A stretch of DNA of 64,000 bases from CAYYJR01 sp964472305 (GTDB lineage Bacteria > Armatimonadota > Hebobacteria > CAIYQO01), in NCBI GenBank assembly GCA_964472305.1, contig CAYYJR010000022.1, positions 1-64,000 on the forward strand, given 5' to 3'. Below are positions 43,594 through 52,486 of the stretch, piece by piece. Both the position numbers and the translations under genes were made by a program. Below the pieces are notes generated by a model. It had not been told where the DNA came from and did no database searches. It saw nothing but the letters and a program-made list of their open reading frames with translations. Numbering within the stretch: the stretch's first letter is position 1; each line of letters opens with the position of its first letter.

Positions 43594-44919
43594 CTACTCC
43601 GTTCCACCCGACTTTTTGACCAACTCGGCCAACGCCGCATTGTCGGCGGCAAGGGCTTGCCGGAGCGGAGTTTGGCCGGCGTTGTCCTTGGCGTTGGCGT
43701 CTGCGCCGTGCGTGAGCAGGAACTCGGTGAGGGCGGCGCGGTTGTTTTTCACCGCCCAGTGCAATGGAGTGCGTCCGTCTTTGTCACGGGCATTCACATC
43801 GGCCTGCCGTGCCAGCAACAGCGCGGCAACCTCGGTGGTGTCCGCGTTGGCGGTCCAGTGCAGCGGGGTGCGACCCGTGTTATCCGCCAGTGCGGGATCG
43901 GCGCCCTTTGCCAACAACAGCGCCGCCGTCGTGCGCCGGCCGCCGTCCGCCGCCAGGTGCAACGGGGAGCGTCCGTCTTTGCCGCGCGCATTGACCTCCG
44001 CGCCGTGCGCCAGTAATTGCGCCGCCACCGCCGCCGCGCCCTGGTAGGCGGCTTCACGCAGTGGCGTGCGGCCACCGTTGTCCCTTGCGTTCACGTCGGC
44101 GCCGTGCGCAATCAGCAGCGCCGCCGTTTCCGGCTGGTTGCGCAGCGCCGTCATATACAACGGCGTGCGCCCGTCTTTTTCGCGCACCTCGATATTCGCT
44201 TTCGCGGCCAGCAGCAGGCCGATAATCTCGTCCAGTCCCGCCCGCACAGCCAGGTGCAGCGGCACGTTGCCGTCGGCGGTCAATGCCTCCGGCTTCGCTC
44301 CCCGCGCGAGCAAGAGGCGGGCGATCTCCGGCCGGCCGTTCTCCAGCGCGGCGTGCAGCGGCAGCATGCCGTTCGGACCGGGAGCATTGACGTCCAGCCC
44401 CTTTGCCAGCAGCGTTTCGATCAGCGCGGTGTGTCCGGTCATCGCCGCCCAGTGCAGCGCCGTCCAGCCGGCATTGGTCTTCAGCAACGGGTCGGCGCCC
44501 TTCGCCAGCAGCAAGTCAGCCATCGCGATATATCCCAGCCACAAGCAGCGCAACAGCGGCGTCCAGCCGTCCTGATCGCGTGCGTTGCACTCGGCGCCGT
44601 GCGCGAGCAGCGTATCGGCGATCGCCAGGTTGCCGCTCGTTGCCGTCCAGTGCAGCGGCGTGTTGCCCCGGTTGTCGCGCGCATTCACCTCTGCGCCATG
44701 TGCCAGCAGGTAAATAACCACTCCCGACGCAGCGCCGCCCGCCGCCAGGTGCAACGGCGTCCGTCCGTCCTCACGCGCTGCCAGCGCCAGCGCCGGGTTC
44801 TCCGCCACCAGCGCGCGCACCCGCGCCAGGTCGCCTTCCTCAGCCGCGTCGTGAATGACATCCGCACGCGCCAGGGTCATCATAAGCAGACCGCACCATA
44901 CCATCACCCATCGTCCCAT
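43594..44919 (-). CDS. Secreted ankyrin-repeat protein
   Basis: This 441-residue protein has a signal peptide (MVWCGLLMMTLARA) and about 13 ankyrin repeats of 33 residues covering almost all of the mature chain. Typical units read DGRTPLHLAA followed by LLAHGAEVNARD. Ankyrin stacks mediate protein binding; export suggests a periplasmic or extracellular partner. The start at 44919 has GAGAGGAG upstream; a frame reaching 45036 is open but unsupported. It is divergent from the FAH-family gene. The partner is unknown. Confidence 0.9.
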   Translation of the reverse strand: MGRWVMVWCGLLMMTLARADVIHDAAEEGDLARVRALVAENPALALAAREDGRTPLHLAAGGAASGVVIYLLAHGAEVNARDNRGNTPLHWTATSGNLAIADTLLAHGAECNARDQDGWTPLLRCLWLGYIAMADLLLAKGADPLLKTNAGWTALHWAAMTGHTALIETLLAKGLDVNAPGPNGMLPLHAALENGRPEIARLLLARGAKPEALTADGNVPLHLAVRAGLDEIIGLLLAAKANIEVREKDGRTPLYMTALRNQPETAALLIAHGADVNARDNGGRTPLREAAYQGAAAVAAQLLAHGAEVNARGKDGRSPLHLAADGGRRTTAALLLAKGADPALADNTGRTPLHWTANADTTEVAALLLARQADVNARDKDGRTPLHWAVKNNRAALTEFLLTHGADANAKDNAGQTPLRQALAADNAALAELVKKSGGTE

Positions 44920-44949
44920 CGCCCACGCTCCTCTCCGCGGTAGCCGGCC

Positions 44950-44979
44950 TTGCGCTCGACCACGGAACTGTCCTATTAT
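44950..44979 (+). promoter_or_regulatory. Possible promoter for the FAH-family gene
   Basis: TTGCGC (44950-44955) and TATTAT (44974-44979) are spaced by 18 bases in the gap between divergent genes. The -10 is good and the -35 moderate. Confidence 0.4.
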
Positions 44980-45051
44980 AGCACTCCCCTCGGCGGAAAG
45001 GATTCCCGGCATCCGTACCGAAAAGAGGGGTAACAATGTGGAGGTGGCACC

Positions 45052-45924
45052 GTGAAACTTGTGATGTTCGGCGAACAGTACCAGGAACAGCCCGGAGTAA
45101 TCATTGACGACCGGTTCGTGTTAAGCCTGGAACGGGCGGAGCTGGAGTCTCCGCACAGCCTGGAGGAAATCCTGGAGTTCGACGTTCTTGGTCAGATCGA
45201 GGAACTGCTCGGCGGTGAATTGCCCGAGGAAGCGCTGCTCCCGCTGGACAGCGTGCGCCTGGGTCCGCCGTTGTCGGGCATGGGGAAAATCATCGCGGTG
45301 GGGGCGAATTATCGCGAACACATCCGGGAAATGGGCGGCCAGGAGCCGGCCAGTCCGCTGTTGTTCGCCAAGGCTACTTCGGCCATTGCCGGACCAAACG
45401 ATCCGCTGGTGCTGCCGCCGGCGTCGTGGTCCAGCGAAGTCGATTACGAGGTGGAGCTGGGCGCGGTGATCGGGCACCCCTGTCGCGAGGTGTCGGAGGC
45501 TGATGCCCTCGCCTACGTGGCCGGTTACATGATCGTCAACGATGTCACCGCCCGCGACATTCAGCGTGCGGAAAGCCAGTGGTTTCGCGCCAAGAGCTAT
45601 GACGGCTTCTGCCCGGTTGGCCCATACCTGCTGACCGCCGATGAAATGCCCGATCCGCAGCAGTTGTCGCTGACTACGCGGGTGAACGGCGAACTGCGCC
45701 AGCATGGCAACACCGCCGACATGCTCTTTTCGGTCGCACGGCTCATTAGCTTCATCAGCCACGCCATGACGCTGTTTCCCGGTGATCTCATTACCACCGG
45801 CACCCCTTCCGGCATCGGCGGCGGCATGAAACCGCCGTGCTACCTGCAGCCTGGCGACGTGCTCGAGCTGGACGTGGAACTGCTGGGTACCCAGCGCTAC
45901 CAGGTGGCGGCGTACGAGGGATAA
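45052..45924 (+). CDS. Fumarylacetoacetate hydrolase (FAH) family protein
   Basis: This 290-residue enzyme has the FAH fold: KIIAVGANYREHIREMG, the metal-binding DYEVELGAVIG, GYMIVNDVTARDIQ and SGIGGG near the C-terminus. Members cleave C-C bonds or decarboxylate/hydrate dicarbonyl acids from aromatic or sugar-acid catabolism. The N-terminal 70 residues form the usual small beta domain. The start is GTG with GGAGG 7 bases upstream. The substrate is unknown. dapB follows after 64 bases. Confidence 0.87.
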   Translation: MKLVMFGEQYQEQPGVIIDDRFVLSLERAELESPHSLEEILEFDVLGQIEELLGGELPEEALLPLDSVRLGPPLSGMGKIIAVGANYREHIREMGGQEPASPLLFAKATSAIAGPNDPLVLPPASWSSEVDYEVELGAVIGHPCREVSEADALAYVAGYMIVNDVTARDIQRAESQWFRAKSYDGFCPVGPYLLTADEMPDPQQLSLTTRVNGELRQHGNTADMLFSVARLISFISHAMTLFPGDLITTGTPSGIGGGMKPPCYLQPGDVLELDVELLGTQRYQVAAYEG

Positions 45925-45988
45925 GGTCATTCACCACATCACCCGCACGCTCGCGGTGTCTTTGTGGTGGAAATAAACGGAGGTTCCC

Positions 45989-46783
45989 ATGGCAGACATA
46001 CGCGTATTGGTTTCCGGCGCCTGCGGCAAGATGGGGCGCGAAGTGGTAAAAGCGGTCACCGGCGCCGGGGGGATGGAGGTCGTCGCCGCGGTGGATGTCG
46101 TGCACGAAGGCGATGATATTGGCGTAATCGCCGGCATCGAGCCGCTGGGCGTGCCGGTGTTCAGCGACCTGGAGCAGGCGATCAGGGAATCGGATGCACA
46201 GGTCATCGCCGACTTCACCCAACCGAGCCAGGTGATGGATAACCTGCGGACAGCCATTCGGCTGTGCACCGCCCCGGTGGTGGGCACCACCGGCATCACC
46301 GCGGACGATATCGAGGAATTGCGAGCGCAGTCCGCGGAGTATAACACCCCCGTCTTCATCGCGCCGAACTTCGCCATCGGGGCAGTGCTGATGATGCAGT
46401 TCGCGCAGCAGGCAGCCCGGCATTTCGACTACGCAGAAGTGATCGAGTTCCACCACGAGAAAAAGCTGGACGCCCCCTCCGGAACCGCGCTGCGCACCGC
46501 TGAACTGATGCGCGCCGCCGCCGAAGGCCGGCTGACCGAGCCCGCCACGCCCGAGCATGGCGAGGAGAGCCGCGGCCTGGCGGTGGGCAATATTCGCGTG
46601 CACGCGGTGCGGTTGCCCGGCCTCGTCGCCAGCCAGGAAGTCATCCTCGGCGGCCTCGGGCAGACGCTCACCATCCGCCACGACACCATCAACCGCGAAT
46701 CCTTCATGCCCGGCGTCATCCTCGCCATCCGCAAAGTGCTCGAACTGCAAGGCGTGGTAGTCGGACTGGAAGCCATTATGTAG
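45989..46783 (+). CDS. dapB: 4-hydroxy-tetrahydrodipicolinate reductase
   Basis: This 264-residue enzyme reduces the DapA product in lysine/meso-diaminopimelate synthesis. It shows the NAD(P)H motif VSGACGKMGREV, ADFTQPSQV, the GTTGIT block, and the catalytic segment VIEFHHEKKLDAPSGTA with the essential HH and K. dapA and other lysine genes are not adjacent. GGAGG precedes the ATG. An odd palindromic region follows the stop codon. Confidence 0.95.
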   Translation: MADIRVLVSGACGKMGREVVKAVTGAGGMEVVAAVDVVHEGDDIGVIAGIEPLGVPVFSDLEQAIRESDAQVIADFTQPSQVMDNLRTAIRLCTAPVVGTTGITADDIEELRAQSAEYNTPVFIAPNFAIGAVLMMQFAQQAARHFDYAEVIEFHHEKKLDAPSGTALRTAELMRAAAEGRLTEPATPEHGEESRGLAVGNIRVHAVRLPGLVASQEVILGGLGQTLTIRHDTINRESFMPGVILAIRKVLELQGVVVGLEAIM

Positions 46784-46794
46784 GAGAGCACGAT

Positions 46795-46955
46795 GAAAGC
46801 TTGGTAAATCCGCATGCGGCACGGCGGCGACCGAGCTGCCAAACAATACTCTCCGTCGAGAACGGGAAGAAGGACGTCATCGGCAAGCATGTCGGTGACG
46901 TCCTTCTATTCAGCTTCAAAAGTGAGTTCGATATGGCAGCTCGGTCGCAGCCGCC
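46795..46955. repeat. Nested inverted-repeat element after dapB
   Basis: An outer pair of arms (46827-46841 and 46934-46948, 15 bp perfect) encloses an inner pair (46868-46879 and 46896-46907, 12 bp perfect). Its left edge follows a good ribosome site and an ATG that reads only MKAW before a stop. It could be a small non-autonomous insertion that interrupted a gene after dapB, or a complex terminator between converging genes. Confidence 0.5.
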
Positions 46956-46966
46956 GAATCTCCACT

Positions 46967-46996
46967 GTCACCGACACTGTTCCGTATCACCGGTGA
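46967..46996 (-). terminator. Hairpin at the dnaE 3' end
   Basis: GTCACCG and CGGTGAC form a 7-bp stem around a 16-base loop directly beyond the dnaE stop codon. It is a modest structure with no T-tract, so termination is only possible. Confidence 0.3.
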
Positions 46997-49900
46997 CTAC
47001 TCCCCACTCTCCAGCGTGGCGCCGGGGAGGACGCGGAGAAATTTGGCGATGCCGGCGGGATTCACGCGCAGGTCGGGCAGGCGCCAGCGGCGGCGGTTGC
47101 CATCAGTGAGCAGCACGGCCAGCTCGACGGGCGTCTCACCCCGGCAGGATTGCAATAGCGAGGCGAGTTGCTCCAGGTCTTCCGACTGTACGAAGTCCTC
47201 GGTGACACAGATGCGGCATGGGTTGGCTGGCGCGCTGGCCACCGCGGCGGAGGCGGCAACAGCCGTCGGCGCGGGCGGGGGCACCGGTGCGGAGGTGACC
47301 ACCGGCACCGGCGCGGGCTCGGCCATGATGGGCGGACCATCCATCGGATCGATGGGGGGGGCGTCGGTGTCCGAGTACTCGACCATGCTGTCCTCCTTTG
47401 TTGGACGGGTGGTCAATGCGGGGCGCTGGGGCGCCACATAAGCTGGTGGGGCGAAACTCGCCGGCGTCTGCGAGCGACCATTGCCGTTGCCGCCGTACCC
47501 GCCGCGCCGGCGCGGAGCGGCCTGGCGCAATTCTTTGATTGCATCTTCGTTATCGATAGGCGCAATGGCGATCGCCAGCAGCTTGGGCTCCGGCTTCTCC
47601 TCGTCTTCCTCGGCGGTGGGGCTGTTGGGCGCGCGCCCGCCGACACCGGCGTCGACGGTGCCTTTGATGAGCACGATGGCGTCAGTCTGCAGGTAAGCGT
47701 TGTATTTCTCGTAGGTATCCGAGAAGGCGGTAACTTCCAGCGTGCCGGTGAGATCGTCGAGGGTGAGAAATCCCATCAGCTTGCCGGTTTTCGTGGTGTA
47801 AGACTTCACGCCGACAAGCATGCCGCCGACGGTCACTTCTTCACCGGGTCGCGCTTCCGCCAGTTCTTCCACCAATGCGGTGCGCTGGCTGGTCAGCGTT
47901 TCCTGATGGGCATTCAGCGGGTGGTCGGAGATATACAATCCGAGAAACTCGCGCTCCATCTCCAATAGTTGCTTGGAGGGGTATTCATCGAGCGGCGGCA
48001 ATTGCGGCGCCATGATCTGCGCGGATTCGGCGATGTCGCCGAAAAGCGAAATTTGCCCGGCGGCCTTGTCGCGCGCCGCCGACTGGCCCGCCTCGATGGC
48101 GTTGTCCAGTATCGCCAGCTTCTGCGCGCGATTGCCCGGCAGTCTGTCCATGCCGCCGGCCTTGATCAGTGCTTCCAGCGCCAGCCGATTGCACAGGGTG
48201 GATTCCACCCGGCAGCAGAAGTCGAACAAGTCGGCGAAGGGACCGTCCGCCTCGCGCGCGGCGACGATGGCCTCCACCGCGCCGCCGCCCACGCCTTTGA
48301 TGGCGGTCAAACCGAAGCGGATGTTGCCCTGCTCCACGGAAAAACCGTCGCGGCTGGCGTTCACGTCGGGCGGAAGCACTTCGATGCCGCGCTTGCGGCT
48401 TTCCGCCACATACAGGCTAATCTTATCATGCGTGTCGGCGACGCTGGTGAGCAGCGCGGTCATAAACTCCACCGGATAGTTCGCCTTCAGGAAGGCTGTC
48501 TGGTAGGCCACCAGCGCGTAGCACGCGGAGTGCGCCTTGTTGAAGGCGTATTTCGCGAACTCCTTCAACCGGTCCCACAACGCTTCGGCTTCGGTGTCGG
48601 TGAACTTCGACGTCTCCTTGACACCCTTCAAGAAGATCGGCTCCAGCTTGTCCATCTTCTCGATCTGCTTTTTGCGCAACGCGTTCAGCAGGTTGTTCGA
48701 GTCCACCATGTTCAGGCCGGCGATGTCGCGGCCGATGGCCATCACCTGCTCCTGGTACACGAGCACGCCGTAAGTTTCCTTCAGGATCGGCTCCAGCGAG
48801 GGGTGCAGGTAGGTAATGGTCGTGGGATCGCGCTTGCCCTGGCAAAACTTGGGAATTTCCGCCATCGGACCTGGACGATACAGCGCCACCATGGCGATGA
48901 CATCGGTGATGACGTCGGGCCGGAGCTGGCGCAGCGCGTTGCGCATGCCCACCGATTCGAGCTGAAAGACGCCGGCGGTGTCGCCGCGCGTCATCAGTTC
49001 GTACGCCCTGGTGTTGTCCAGCGGCAGCGTGGCCAGATCGTAGGTGATGCCGTGATGCTGCGTGATGTAGGTGAGCGCGTCCTTCAGCACAGTCAGCGTG
49101 CGCAGGCCGAGGAAGTCCATCTTCACCAGCCCGGCGGCCTCCGCCATCGGATATTCCCACTGCGTCTGCACGCCGATGCCGTCAGCGGTGCGCTGCAACG
49201 GCGCGATCTCGACCAGCGGGTCACGCGAGATGACCACCGCCGCGGCATGGGTGCCGACATGACGCGTCAATCCCTGGATTTTCGACGCCATCTCCAGCAA
49301 TTGGCGCGTTTGCGCCTCCTGCTCGTACCATTCCTTGATCTGTGGATTTTCCTCGATGGCGACCTGAATGCTTTTCGCCATGCCGATCGCCTTGGACAGC
49401 CGGTCGGCGATTTGCAGCGGAATGCCCATGGCGCGGGCGGCGTCGCGCACCGCCAGCCGTGGTTGCAGCGTGCCGAAGGTGGCTACCTGCGCCACTTTGT
49501 CCGCACCGTATTTCTGAATGACGTAGTCGATCACCTCACCCCGACGACGGTCCTCGAAATCGCAGTCGATATCGGGCATGGTCGCACGATCCACGGAGAG
49601 GAAGCGCTCGAACCACAGGCCGTAGGTGATCGGATTCAACATGCTGATGTCGGTCAAATAGGAAACGATGGCGCCAGCGCCGGAGCCGCGGATGCCCACC
49701 AGAATATCATGCTCGCGCGCCCAATTCAGGAAATCGCGCACAATGAGGAAATAGGCGGATAATCCCTTCTGGCTGATAATGTCCAGCTCATAATTCAGGC
49801 GCTCCACCGCCACGGACCTGCCGGGATCGTCAGACGGATACACCTGCGCCAACCGCGTCTCGCAAATCGCGCGCAGGTAACTATCCCAACTGTAGCCTGA

Positions 49901-50791
49901 CGGCACTTCGTATTGCGGCAGTTGCGGATTGTCCAGCTCGATCTCCACCTCGCACAACTCGGCGATGCGCGCGGTGTTTTCCAGCGCCTCGGTATCCTCG
50001 GGGAAATAGGCGTACATCTCCTCCGGGCTCTTCAGGTAGTGCTCGGTGGAGTACGACATGTCCTTCTGGCGGTGTTCGTCCAGCGTGGTCTGCATGCCGA
50101 TGCAGATCAGCACTTCGTGGGCATCGTAATCCTCCCGCTTCATGAAGTGGGTGTCGTTGGTCACGACCAGCGGAATGTGCAACTCGCGCCCCAACTCGCG
50201 CAGCACGGCGTTGATCTTCGGCTGATCGGGGTACAGCAAACGGTCGGGGGTGTTGTGATCCTGCATCTCCAGGTAAAATCCGTCGCGTCCAAACAACTCC
50301 TGGTACCAACAGCAGACGGCTTTCGCCTTCTCCAGGTCGCCGGCACGAATGATTTTGGGGATTTCGCCACCGATGCAGGCAGTAAGGGCGATGAGCCCTT
50401 CGGCATGCTCGGCCAGCAACTCGTGGTCGATGCGCGGGTGATAGTAGAAGCCTTCAAGGTTCGCTCGGGTCGCCAGCTTCAGCAGGTTCTTGAATCCGGC
50501 ATGGTTGCGCGCCAACAGCACCAGGTGGCCGGTGTTGGCCTTCCCGTCGCGTTTCTCCAGCCGCGAATGCTCGCAAATGTAGGTTTCCAACCCGATGATG
50601 GGCCGTACCCCGGCGTCCTTGCACGCGCGGTAAAACTCGATGGTGCCCAGCATGGTGCCGTGATCGGTCACCGCCACCGCGGACATGCCCAACGCCGCCG
50701 CGCGCTTGGGGATCTCCTTCGCTTTACAGGCGCCGTCCAACAGGCTGTATTCTGAGTGCAGATGTAAGTGGACAAACGGTCGATCGGGCAT
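46997..50791 (-). CDS. dnaE: DNA polymerase III alpha subunit
   Basis: This 1264-residue replicative polymerase has an N-terminal PHP domain (FVHLHLHSEYSLLDG, VTDHGTM), the catalytic acidic block MPDIDCDFEDRRR in the palm, and the HhH segment TAIKGVGGGAV. An OB-fold lies near the C-terminus (VTVGGMLVGVKSYTTKTGK). QISLFGD between the fingers/HhH and OB parts is a clear sliding-clamp-binding motif. A Pro/Ala-rich linker precedes the last 100 residues. The start at 50791 gives the usual opening MPDRPFVHLH; GGAG lies upstream. Lengths fit DnaE1. Confidence 0.96.
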   Translation of the reverse strand: MPDRPFVHLHLHSEYSLLDGACKAKEIPKRAAALGMSAVAVTDHGTMLGTIEFYRACKDAGVRPIIGLETYICEHSRLEKRDGKANTGHLVLLARNHAGFKNLLKLATRANLEGFYYHPRIDHELLAEHAEGLIALTACIGGEIPKIIRAGDLEKAKAVCCWYQELFGRDGFYLEMQDHNTPDRLLYPDQPKINAVLRELGRELHIPLVVTNDTHFMKREDYDAHEVLICIGMQTTLDEHRQKDMSYSTEHYLKSPEEMYAYFPEDTEALENTARIAELCEVEIELDNPQLPQYEVPSGYSWDSYLRAICETRLAQVYPSDDPGRSVAVERLNYELDIISQKGLSAYFLIVRDFLNWAREHDILVGIRGSGAGAIVSYLTDISMLNPITYGLWFERFLSVDRATMPDIDCDFEDRRRGEVIDYVIQKYGADKVAQVATFGTLQPRLAVRDAARAMGIPLQIADRLSKAIGMAKSIQVAIEENPQIKEWYEQEAQTRQLLEMASKIQGLTRHVGTHAAAVVISRDPLVEIAPLQRTADGIGVQTQWEYPMAEAAGLVKMDFLGLRTLTVLKDALTYITQHHGITYDLATLPLDNTRAYELMTRGDTAGVFQLESVGMRNALRQLRPDVITDVIAMVALYRPGPMAEIPKFCQGKRDPTTITYLHPSLEPILKETYGVLVYQEQVMAIGRDIAGLNMVDSNNLLNALRKKQIEKMDKLEPIFLKGVKETSKFTDTEAEALWDRLKEFAKYAFNKAHSACYALVAYQTAFLKANYPVEFMTALLTSVADTHDKISLYVAESRKRGIEVLPPDVNASRDGFSVEQGNIRFGLTAIKGVGGGAVEAIVAAREADGPFADLFDFCCRVESTLCNRLALEALIKAGGMDRLPGNRAQKLAILDNAIEAGQSAARDKAAGQISLFGDIAESAQIMAPQLPPLDEYPSKQLLEMEREFLGLYISDHPLNAHQETLTSQRTALVEELAEARPGEEVTVGGMLVGVKSYTTKTGKLMGFLTLDDLTGTLEVTAFSDTYEKYNAYLQTDAIVLIKGTVDAGVGGRAPNSPTAEEDEEKPEPKLLAIAIAPIDNEDAIKELRQAAPRRRGGYGGNGNGRSQTPASFAPPAYVAPQRPALTTRPTKEDSMVEYSDTDAPPIDPMDGPPIMAEPAPVPVVTSAPVPPPAPTAVAASAAVASAPANPCRICVTEDFVQSEDLEQLASLLQSCRGETPVELAVLLTDGNRRRWRLPDLRVNPAGIAKFLRVLPGATLESGE

Positions 50792-50942
50792 CGCGACGCT
50801 CCAAACCAGCCTCATTGTAGCACGCCCAGGAATGGCGAAGCAAGGCAAATGGGTGCTTGCGGCACGAGGGAATGCGCAAAATACCGCACGAAAAATGCAC
50901 CGGATCACTCGGGAAGGCAAGGTTGTGCCGGCACACGCGAGC

Positions 50943-51869
50943 CTACTCCTGCAGATGCGCGATACGAGGGGTCCAGCCGAGTTGTTGCAGGCAATCGAGG
51001 TAATCCCGCGGGGTCATCTGGTCGGGACGTTTGTTCAGCAAGGCCATGATAACCCCCTCCATCACGTTGGTGCCGAAGCTGCGGCCATCGATTTCCGGGG
51101 TGGTGCTGACCAGCGTGGTGACGCCGCGCGCGCGCAGCATGTCCACGTCCTCTGCGGTGGTGGTGTTGGTGATGACGATCTTCCCGTCCAGCCGCGCCGG
51201 CAGATAACGCTTGATGTAGGGATAGTCGCCGGCGATAATATCGGCCCAGGCGTACTGATCGCCGTACTTGTCGATAATTTTCTCCTGTTTGCTGCCGGTG
51301 GGGTAAATCATGGAGAAGGGCAGCCGGCAGATGATGGGCAACAGCGTCCACGCCAGCAGCTTCAATCCACCCAGACTGGTGATGGGCAGGGGGATGCCGA
51401 GCGAAAAGATGAGGTCGCCGTAACGGACGGTCGCGTCCAGCTCGGGGAACGTCTCCGCCATGCCGAAGCGGTCCACGCCCGCGGTGAGCAGCACGCGCTT
51501 TCCACGGAAATCGACCACGCCGTACTCTTGCAGCCACTGCAGGGTGCGGCGTTCCAGCGTGTGTTTTAAACCGGAACCATCCACCACCGGCGTCTGCTTC
51601 GCCTCGCGCGCCAGCCGCCAGGCGTCGCGGATCACGAAGCGCTTGCCGGCGGCAATCAGGTAAATGTCGATGCCGCCCAGTCCGATAGCATCAACCTTGC
51701 CGTCCAATTCGCGGATCAGTGTGATGGCGCGCTGCATGTCGCCGTCGGTGCCGCGGCGTTCGATTTGCACCTCACGCCCGAGAAACTGCGCCGTCCGCAC
51801 GCTGTTGCGGGTGGACGATCCCAAGCTGACGGATATGACGCGTAATGGCGCCGAAGACTCGGTAGACAT
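50943..51869 (-). CDS. Conserved protein related to 'quinate 5-dehydrogenase' annotations
   Basis: This 308-residue protein matches a family seen in Deinococcus/Thermus, Armatimonadota and Firmicutes that pipelines label quinate 5-dehydrogenase, without biochemical proof known to me. Conserved blocks are VISVSLGSSTR, RRGTDGDMQRA, AIGLGGIDIYL, VVDGSGLKHTLERR, AGVDRFGMAE, YGDLIFSLG, LPFSMIYPTG and TTPEIDGRSFGTNVMEG. No shikimate-pathway gene is near. The start at 51869 has GAGGTG upstream. It is 10 bases after an acidic protein gene that ends at 51880 and is probably cotranscribed with it and dusB. Confidence 0.75.
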   Translation of the reverse strand: MSTESSAPLRVISVSLGSSTRNSVRTAQFLGREVQIERRGTDGDMQRAITLIRELDGKVDAIGLGGIDIYLIAAGKRFVIRDAWRLAREAKQTPVVDGSGLKHTLERRTLQWLQEYGVVDFRGKRVLLTAGVDRFGMAETFPELDATVRYGDLIFSLGIPLPITSLGGLKLLAWTLLPIICRLPFSMIYPTGSKQEKIIDKYGDQYAWADIIAGDYPYIKRYLPARLDGKIVITNTTTAEDVDMLRARGVTTLVSTTPEIDGRSFGTNVMEGVIMALLNKRPDQMTPRDYLDCLQQLGWTPRIAHLQE

Positions 51870-51879
51870 GCCGCACCTC

Positions 51880-52470
51880 TTAATCGTGAAAGTCGGTACC
51901 GTGTTGCCAGTCTTCCTCTTCCTCTCCGAGGAAGAACGCTTCTCCACCATAATAGCGCTCGTGGTATGTTTCCGGCTGGCTGTTGTAGAGCGACGCCATC
52001 TTGTGCTCGCCGAACGTTTGCATGGTGGCGACGTGCAGTGATTTCGCCGCCTGGTTGAATTCCAGGTTCAGTGCCTCGTATTCCTGCGGCACATCGGCGA
52101 GCTCGCCGGCAAGGTAGGCGCTGGGATCGATATGATATTTCTCCTCCAACCGGGCAAAGCGCGCAGCGTATTGCGTGTCGAACAACTCCAATACGCGCTC
52201 GGAGGCGATTTCCTGCAGCGCCCAGCCAATCAGGAAGAAGGTCGCTTCGTCCGGCAGCACGCTGGCGTTGCGAATCTGCTGATACAGTGCCACGCGCTCT
52301 TCCAGCGGGGTTTCGAGAGTCAGTTCGCCCACGCGCTGCTGCCATTCGGTGTCTTCCAGCACCAGGTACAGCTCTTCGTCCAGCTCTTCGGTAAAGGCAT
52401 CCGTCTCATCTTGCAGGTCAAGCGCTTCCTCGTCCGGCAGGAAATCGTCGTGCATATAGGGTTGTTCCAT
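51880..52470 (-). CDS. Acidic hypothetical protein
   Basis: I do not recognise this 196-residue protein. It is very acidic, especially the first 45 residues (many Asp/Glu) and the EEEED tail. The centre is predicted helical with LEERVALYQQIRNAS and AARFARLEEKYHIDPSAYL. It could be a cytoplasmic adaptor or regulator. AAGGA lies upstream of the ATG. It sits between dusB (16 bases) and the quinate-dehydrogenase-like gene (10 bases), implying one transcript. Confidence 0.72.
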   Translation of the reverse strand: MEQPYMHDDFLPDEEALDLQDETDAFTEELDEELYLVLEDTEWQQRVGELTLETPLEERVALYQQIRNASVLPDEATFFLIGWALQEIASERVLELFDTQYAARFARLEEKYHIDPSAYLAGELADVPQEYEALNLEFNQAAKSLHVATMQTFGEHKMASLYNSQPETYHERYYGGEAFFLGEEEEDWQHGTDFHD

Positions 52471-52486
52471 ACAGGAGTCCTTTCAT

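Noticed and set aside
43594..44919. Regularly spaced similar DNA units about 99 bases apart, as a possible CRISPR or satellite array
   Set aside because: They are ankyrin codons; the units diverge at the DNA level and lie in one open reading frame.
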